The notes under the pieces were generated by a model. That model was not told where the DNA came from, made no database searches, and was given only the letters and a program-made list of their open reading frames with translations. A DNA stretch of 55,983 nucleotides from Sporosarcina cascadiensis (lineage in GTDB: Bacteria; Bacillota; Bacilli; Bacillales_A; Planococcaceae), in contig NZ_WHVV01000018.1 of assembly GCF_009650995.1 (NCBI RefSeq), forward strand, positions 1 through 55,983, read 5' to 3'. A program made the position numbers and the translations under genes. Position 1 is the first letter of the stretch, and every line of letters begins with the position of its first letter. Positions 52,364 through 55,983 of the stretch are shown here, one piece after another.

Positions 52364-54523
52364 TTGTCGATTGATCTTATGGAAGCAACTGCGAGCCGGG
52401 CTGGCATTGGCAAACGTCAGACTGCAAGCGTTATCGCACTATTAGAAGAAGGTAACACAGTACCTTTCATTGCACGCTATCGAAAAGAAGCAACGGGTTC
52501 GTTAGATGAAGTCCAAATAAAAGACATAGAAGACTCTTATCATTATGTAAAATCACTGGAGCAGCGAAAAGAAGAAGTCCTTCGTTTAATTGAAGAACAG
52601 GGCAAGCTCAGCGAACAACTTAAAGCTGATATTGAAAAAGCTTCAGTTTTACAGCGTATTGAGGATCTTTACCGTCCTTATAAGCAAAAACGCAGAACGA
52701 AGGCAATGATTGCCATTGAAAACGGTTTGGAATCATTGGCGGATCAAATGATGCTGCAAACCGATAAAGAGATTAAACAGACAGCGCAGAACTATATAAA
52801 CCCTGAAAAAGAAGTGAACACAGCAGAAGATGCTCTCGATGGCGCCAAGTTTATTCTGGCGGAACGTATTTCAGAAGATGCATCAATCCGTGAAAAAATC
52901 CGTAAAGTATCCTGGGCTTCCGGACATCTGACAGCGAGTTTGAAAAAAGGAGCAGAAGATGAGCGCAATGTCTTCGAAAACTATTATGATTACTCAGAGC
53001 CTCTGAATAAAATTGTGCCTCACAGAGTGCTGGCGATTAATCGCGGAGAAAAAGAGGATGTGCTGCGTGTCGGCGTGACTTTTCCTGCTGAACGCATCAT
53101 CGGGGATTTAGAGCGTACATATCTCAAGCGGACAAGCTCTCCATCTGCCCCTTATATAAAAGAAGCGCTCGAGGATTCATTCAAACGATTAATCGCTCCT
53201 TCTATTGAAAGAGAAGTTCGTACAGCGCTGACAGAAAAAGCAGAAACACAAGCTATCCATGTATTTTCGGAAAATCTTCGCAGTCTGCTATTGCAGCCTC
53301 CGTTAAAAGGCAGAACTGTTCTTGGTTTAGACCCTGCTTTCCGTACAGGATGCAAGCTGGCGGTCGTCGATGAGACAGGGAAGCTCCATGATATCTCTGT
53401 AATCTATCCGCATCCGCCGAAGCAGCAGAAAGAAGCATCTAAAAAAATAATTAACGATTTATTAGAGAAATATCCGATTTCCATCATCGCGATCGGCAAC
53501 GGAACAGCTTCGCGGGAATCTGAGAAATTCATCGTTGACATCATTAAAGAATCTGACAAACCGGTATCATACGTCATTGTCAATGAAGCAGGGGCAAGTG
53601 TTTACTCTGCATCACCGCAAGCAAGAGAAGAGTTTCCTAATTTACAAGTAGAACAGCGAAGTGCAGTATCTATCGCCCGCCGTTTGCAAGATCCTCTGTC
53701 AGAGCTCGTCAAAATTGATCCGGGTTCCATAGGGGTAGGGCAGTACCAGCATGATGTCGCCAAGAAAAATTTGACGGAATCGCTGTCCTTTGTGGTGGAG
53801 ACGGCAGTGAACCGAGTGGGCGTCAACGTCAATACGGCATCTTCCTCTCTATTACAATATGTATCCGGACTTTCCAAAACTGTTGCAGAGAATATCGTCA
53901 AAGCGAGGGAAGAAGCGGGCAAGTTTGAAAAACGCACAGATCTGAAGAAAATCCCGAGACTTGGTATGAAAACATATGAGCAGGCAATCGGTTTCCTGCG
54001 TATACCTGAATCAAAAGAGCCGTTTGATACAACGGGAATTCACCCGGAAAGCTATAAAGTTGCAGAAGAAGTGCTCAAAATAGCAGGTCTGAGTAAAAAA
54101 CAGCTGGGTACTGATGAAGCAACAGAAGCGTTAGGAAATATTGACCTGACGCAATTGGCAGCACAGTTGGATGTAGGAATAATCACCCTTAAGGACATTA
54201 TCCATACATTGCAGCGGCCAAACCGTGACCCGCGTGACGATTACCCTCAGCCGCTCTTAAAAGCGGATGTTTTAGATATAAAAGATCTTCATGAAGGAAT
54301 GGAAATGCAAGGAACTGTCCGGAATGTAGTGGATTTCGGCGCATTTGTAGATATCGGTGTTTCAGAAGACGGACTTGTCCATATTTCTAAATTGAAAAAA
54401 GGCTTCGTCAAACATCCGTTAGACGTCGTGGCTTCAGGCGATATCGTCACCGTTTGGATTGATTCAGTAGATCGTCAAAAAGGCCGTATTGCACTTTCCA
54501 TGGTTCCTTTAAATAAGGGGTAA
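52364..54523 (+). CDS. tex: Tex family RNA-binding protein (YdcI-like)
   Basis: 719 residues. Order of domains: N-terminal helical Tex region (NTVPFIARYRKEATGSLDE), a YqgF/RNase H-like domain (VLGLDPAFRTGCKLAVVD, about residue 325), helix-hairpin-helix motifs (GVNVNTASSSLLQYVSGLSK) and a C-terminal S1 domain (GMEMQGTVRNVVDFGAFVDI). Tex proteins bind nucleic acids and affect transcription or RNA turnover. AAAGGGTGG is best spaced for TTG at 52364; a GTG at 52355 overlaps that site. Confidence 0.95.
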   Translation: MSIDLMEATASRAGIGKRQTASVIALLEEGNTVPFIARYRKEATGSLDEVQIKDIEDSYHYVKSLEQRKEEVLRLIEEQGKLSEQLKADIEKASVLQRIEDLYRPYKQKRRTKAMIAIENGLESLADQMMLQTDKEIKQTAQNYINPEKEVNTAEDALDGAKFILAERISEDASIREKIRKVSWASGHLTASLKKGAEDERNVFENYYDYSEPLNKIVPHRVLAINRGEKEDVLRVGVTFPAERIIGDLERTYLKRTSSPSAPYIKEALEDSFKRLIAPSIEREVRTALTEKAETQAIHVFSENLRSLLLQPPLKGRTVLGLDPAFRTGCKLAVVDETGKLHDISVIYPHPPKQQKEASKKIINDLLEKYPISIIAIGNGTASRESEKFIVDIIKESDKPVSYVIVNEAGASVYSASPQAREEFPNLQVEQRSAVSIARRLQDPLSELVKIDPGSIGVGQYQHDVAKKNLTESLSFVVETAVNRVGVNVNTASSSLLQYVSGLSKTVAENIVKAREEAGKFEKRTDLKKIPRLGMKTYEQAIGFLRIPESKEPFDTTGIHPESYKVAEEVLKIAGLSKKQLGTDEATEALGNIDLTQLAAQLDVGIITLKDIIHTLQRPNRDPRDDYPQPLLKADVLDIKDLHEGMEMQGTVRNVVDFGAFVDIGVSEDGLVHISKLKKGFVKHPLDVVASGDIVTVWIDSVDRQKGRIALSMVPLNKG

Positions 54524-54529
54524 TTGAAT

Positions 54530-54982
54530 ATGTTGGATGAACAATTACAGCAGCTGGTCGAGCGCATTTCACTCGATATCTTTCGCAAGCCATTTCTCCA
54601 TCAGGCTATTTTCAATAAACGGCTGCGCACGACAGGCGGGCGTTATAAACTGGGTAACCATTTTATAGAAATCAATCCACTTGTTCTAGAGATGCATGAT
54701 GAACAAGAGCTTATAGGAATCATCAAGCATGAACTCTGTCACTACCATCTGCACTTAGAAGGCAGAGGCTACAAACACGGCGATGCAGATTTCAGGCATC
54801 TTATGAAAATAACAAATTCACCGCGCCACTGTAAACCACTGGCTGAACCTAAGGCAAGAAGTGCAGCCGTCCATTTGTATCGCTGTACAGCTTGCGGCTG
54901 CGAATACCGCAGAAGAAGACGTATGGACTGCAGGAAATACCGCTGCGGAAAATGCGCAGGTAAAATTGTGAAGGCAGAATGA
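54530..54982 (+). CDS. SprT-like zinc metalloprotease-family protein (YdcK-like)
   Basis: 150 residues. The HExxH motif is in IIKHELCHYHLHLEGRGY, and a C-terminal zinc ribbon is formed by YRCTACGCEYRRRRR and YRCGKCAGK. Counterpart of B. subtilis YdcK between tex and the tRNA cluster; a role in DNA-protein crosslink repair is suggested only by the distant SPRTN relationship. AAGGGG lies about nine bases before ATG 54530; a TTG at 54524 is too close. Confidence 0.88.
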   Translation: MLDEQLQQLVERISLDIFRKPFLHQAIFNKRLRTTGGRYKLGNHFIEINPLVLEMHDEQELIGIIKHELCHYHLHLEGRGYKHGDADFRHLMKITNSPRHCKPLAEPKARSAAVHLYRCTACGCEYRRRRRMDCRKYRCGKCAGKIVKAE

Positions 54983-54989
54983 GAAGGAT

Positions 54990-55032
54990 AGAGACAGCAT
55001 GGAATTATGACTTCCATGCGTGTCTCTTTTTT
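54990..55032 (+). terminator. Terminator of the SprT-like gene
   Basis: GAGACA-GCATGGAA / TTCCATGC-GTGTCTC stem followed by TTTTTT. Confidence 0.85.
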
Positions 55033-55236
55033 GTCTGGAAAGAGCCCATAGCATAATCAGCAGATGTATAAAACTATCAGCGATGAAGTACTTTGCAGAC
55101 TACTCTTATATGTCATACGAGGAATAGGTTCAAATACATTGATAAATGATAGTTGAAAATGTAAGGCTCTTAATCCCATAGAATCAAGGTTTTCAGGTCG
55201 TTGGTGAAGTTTTTTTAAAAAGATTGAGAAAAAAGG
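55033..55236. other. Gene-free stretch before the tRNA cluster
   Basis: Within the roughly 300-base gap between the terminator and the first tRNA, I see no coding region, repeat or RNA structure here; the tRNA promoter follows at 55237. Confidence 0.7.
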
Positions 55237-55265
55237 TTGACGAATAGGATAGGCCTGTCTATAAT
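55237..55265 (+). promoter_or_regulatory. Promoter of the tRNA cluster
   Basis: TTGACG (55237-55242), a 17-base spacer and a perfect TATAAT (55260-55265), about 65 bases before the first tRNA. Confidence 0.8.
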
Positions 55266-55329
55266 AGGAAAAGTCGACTGAGACAAGCGAAACAAATCGC
55301 ATATCGGTTGGCCGGACAATTAAAATTAA

Positions 55330-55401
55330 GGCCCCTTGGTCAAGCGGTTAAGACACCGCCCTTTCACGGCGGTATCACGGGTTCGAATCCCGTAGGGGTC
55401 A
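55330..55401 (+). tRNA. tRNA-Glu (TTC)
   Basis: Acceptor stem GGCCCCT / AGGGGTC, anticodon loop CTTTCAC with anticodon TTC, T-loop GGTTCGAATCC. The CCA end is not encoded: CTT follows the discriminator A, unlike the other four tRNAs here. Confidence 0.95.
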
Positions 55402-55451
55402 CTTTAACAAATTGAATGAATGCCTGCAGATCTGTTTCAGATTATCATTGA

Positions 55452-55526
55452 TGGGGTATAGCCAAGCGGTAAGGCAACGGACTTTGACTCCGTCATTCGT
55501 TGGTTCGAATCCAGCTACCCCAGCCA
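55452..55526 (+). tRNA. tRNA-Gln (TTG)
   Basis: Acceptor stem TGGGGTA / TACCCCA, anticodon TTG in the loop ACTTTGACT, T-loop GGTTCGAATCC, discriminator G and encoded CCA. Confidence 0.95.
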
Positions 55527-55555
55527 TTTACATTATATCGTTTTTACTTTAAAAC

Positions 55556-55631
55556 GAGCCGTTAGCTCAGTTGGTAGAGCATCTGACTTTTAATCAGAGG
55601 GTCACAGGTTCGAATCCTGTACGGCTCACCA
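55556..55631 (+). tRNA. tRNA-Lys (TTT)
   Basis: Acceptor stem GAGCCGT / ACGGCTC, anticodon TTT in GACTTTTAATC, T-loop GGTTCGAATCC, discriminator A and encoded CCA. Confidence 0.95.
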
Positions 55632-55649
55632 CTTTCTTAAAAAAAGTAG

Positions 55650-55677
55650 TTGACTTATTGAATCAGTCATGTATAAT
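55650..55677 (+). promoter_or_regulatory. Internal promoter before tRNA-Leu
   Basis: TTGACT (55650-55655), a 16-base spacer and a perfect TATAAT (55672-55677), between tRNA-Lys and tRNA-Leu. It could drive tRNA-Leu, tRNA-Gly and the presumed rRNA operon. Confidence 0.75.
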
Positions 55678-55698
55678 AGAACTTGTCGCTAAAACAGA

Positions 55699-55785
<87 letters not shown>

Positions 55786-55812
55786 AACATGCTGTCCAAT
55801 ACAACATTATAT

Positions 55813-55886
55813 GCGGGTGTAGTTTAGTGGTAAAACCTCAGCCTTCCAAGCTGATGATGAGGGTTCGATTCCCTTCACCCGCTCCA
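55813..55886 (+). tRNA. tRNA-Gly (TCC)
   Basis: Acceptor GCGGGTG / CACCCGC, anticodon TCC in CCTTCCAAG, T-loop GGTTCGATTCC, discriminator T and encoded CCA. Confidence 0.95.
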
Positions 55887-55983
55887 TACAATTTAAAACA
55901 AATGATCCTTGAAAACTGAACAGCAAAACGTTAACGAAATACAGTTTGTGCACTCTAGTGACACAAACAAAATGAGTATCTTA
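55887..55983 (+). other. Probable leader of an rRNA operon
   Basis: GATCCTTGAAAACTGAACAG resembles the processing-stem and antitermination sequences found before Bacillales rRNA genes. A GTTTGTG / CACAAAC hairpin follows. The rRNA itself would start beyond the window, so this is inferred. Confidence 0.5.

Overview
The window looks like chromosomal DNA of a low-to-mid-GC Bacillales member, most probably Sporosarcina or a close Planococcaceae relative. The reasons are the gene order ddl-murF-cshA-ydbS-ydbT-rhomboid-acpS-ydcC-alr-ndoAI-ndoA-rsbRSTUVW-sigB-rsbX-tex-sprT-tRNAs, which is the Bacillus subtilis ydb/ydc/rsb region, strong AGGAGG-type ribosome binding sites, and many TTG/GTG starts. 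The genus is inferred from protein style, not proven. No prophage, insertion sequence, CRISPR array or resistance island is visible.

Layout. 1-10.6 kb is housekeeping and stress genes: a 3-methyladenine DNA glycosylase, a YkvI-like membrane protein, the divergent nitric-oxide pair hmp/nsrR, manganese pyrophosphatase, a FAD/Rieske oxidoreductase, a DsbA-like protein, a YceI protein, murB and a KdpD-type universal stress protein. 10.8-16.6 kb is a complete mrpABCDEFG Na+/H+ antiporter operon. 17.4-32.8 kb is a mixed accessory stretch: a CadC-like repressor, acetyltransferases, mntR, cvfB, a DUF1002 protein, two small sigma-B genes, an AraC-type regulator, yidC, two MFS transporters, a VanY carboxypeptidase, cardiolipin synthase and a PhnA-like zinc ribbon. 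32.8-38.6 kb is cell wall synthesis: two tandem rodA/ftsW paralogs, then ddl-murF-esterase. 38.6-46.3 kb is cshA, two PH-domain proteins, rhomboid, acpS, a lipoprotein and alr. 46.4-52.3 kb is the MazEF-type toxin/antitoxin pair and the whole sigma-B partner-switching module. The right end has tex, a SprT-like gene and a five-tRNA cluster that probably leads into an rRNA operon just outside the window.

Regulatory logic visible in sequence: a sigma-B promoter (GTTTAG-13-GGGTAT) inside the rsb operon gives autoregulation, and near-identical promoters precede two small membrane-associated genes (19039-19194 and 23324-23704), so part of the stress regulon lies beside its regulator. An NsrR-like dyad sits between hmp and nsrR. 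cshA has a long leader with a terminator-like hairpin and a possible upstream ORF.

The least explained material is non-coding. A composite repeat of roughly 0.4-1 kb occurs at 1.77-2.76, 16.59-17.35 and 28.26-28.69 kb, with a deleted copy at 31.69-31.88 kb, always in the same orientation. Its centre holds interchangeable palindromes or hairpins whose arms change in a compensatory way. In one copy the centre is replaced by an exactly 21-bp-phased array of TATGAKC cores. A second array of that type begins inside the last codons of ydbT, and a third 21-bp array with a different core follows murB. These are the best candidates for something undescribed.
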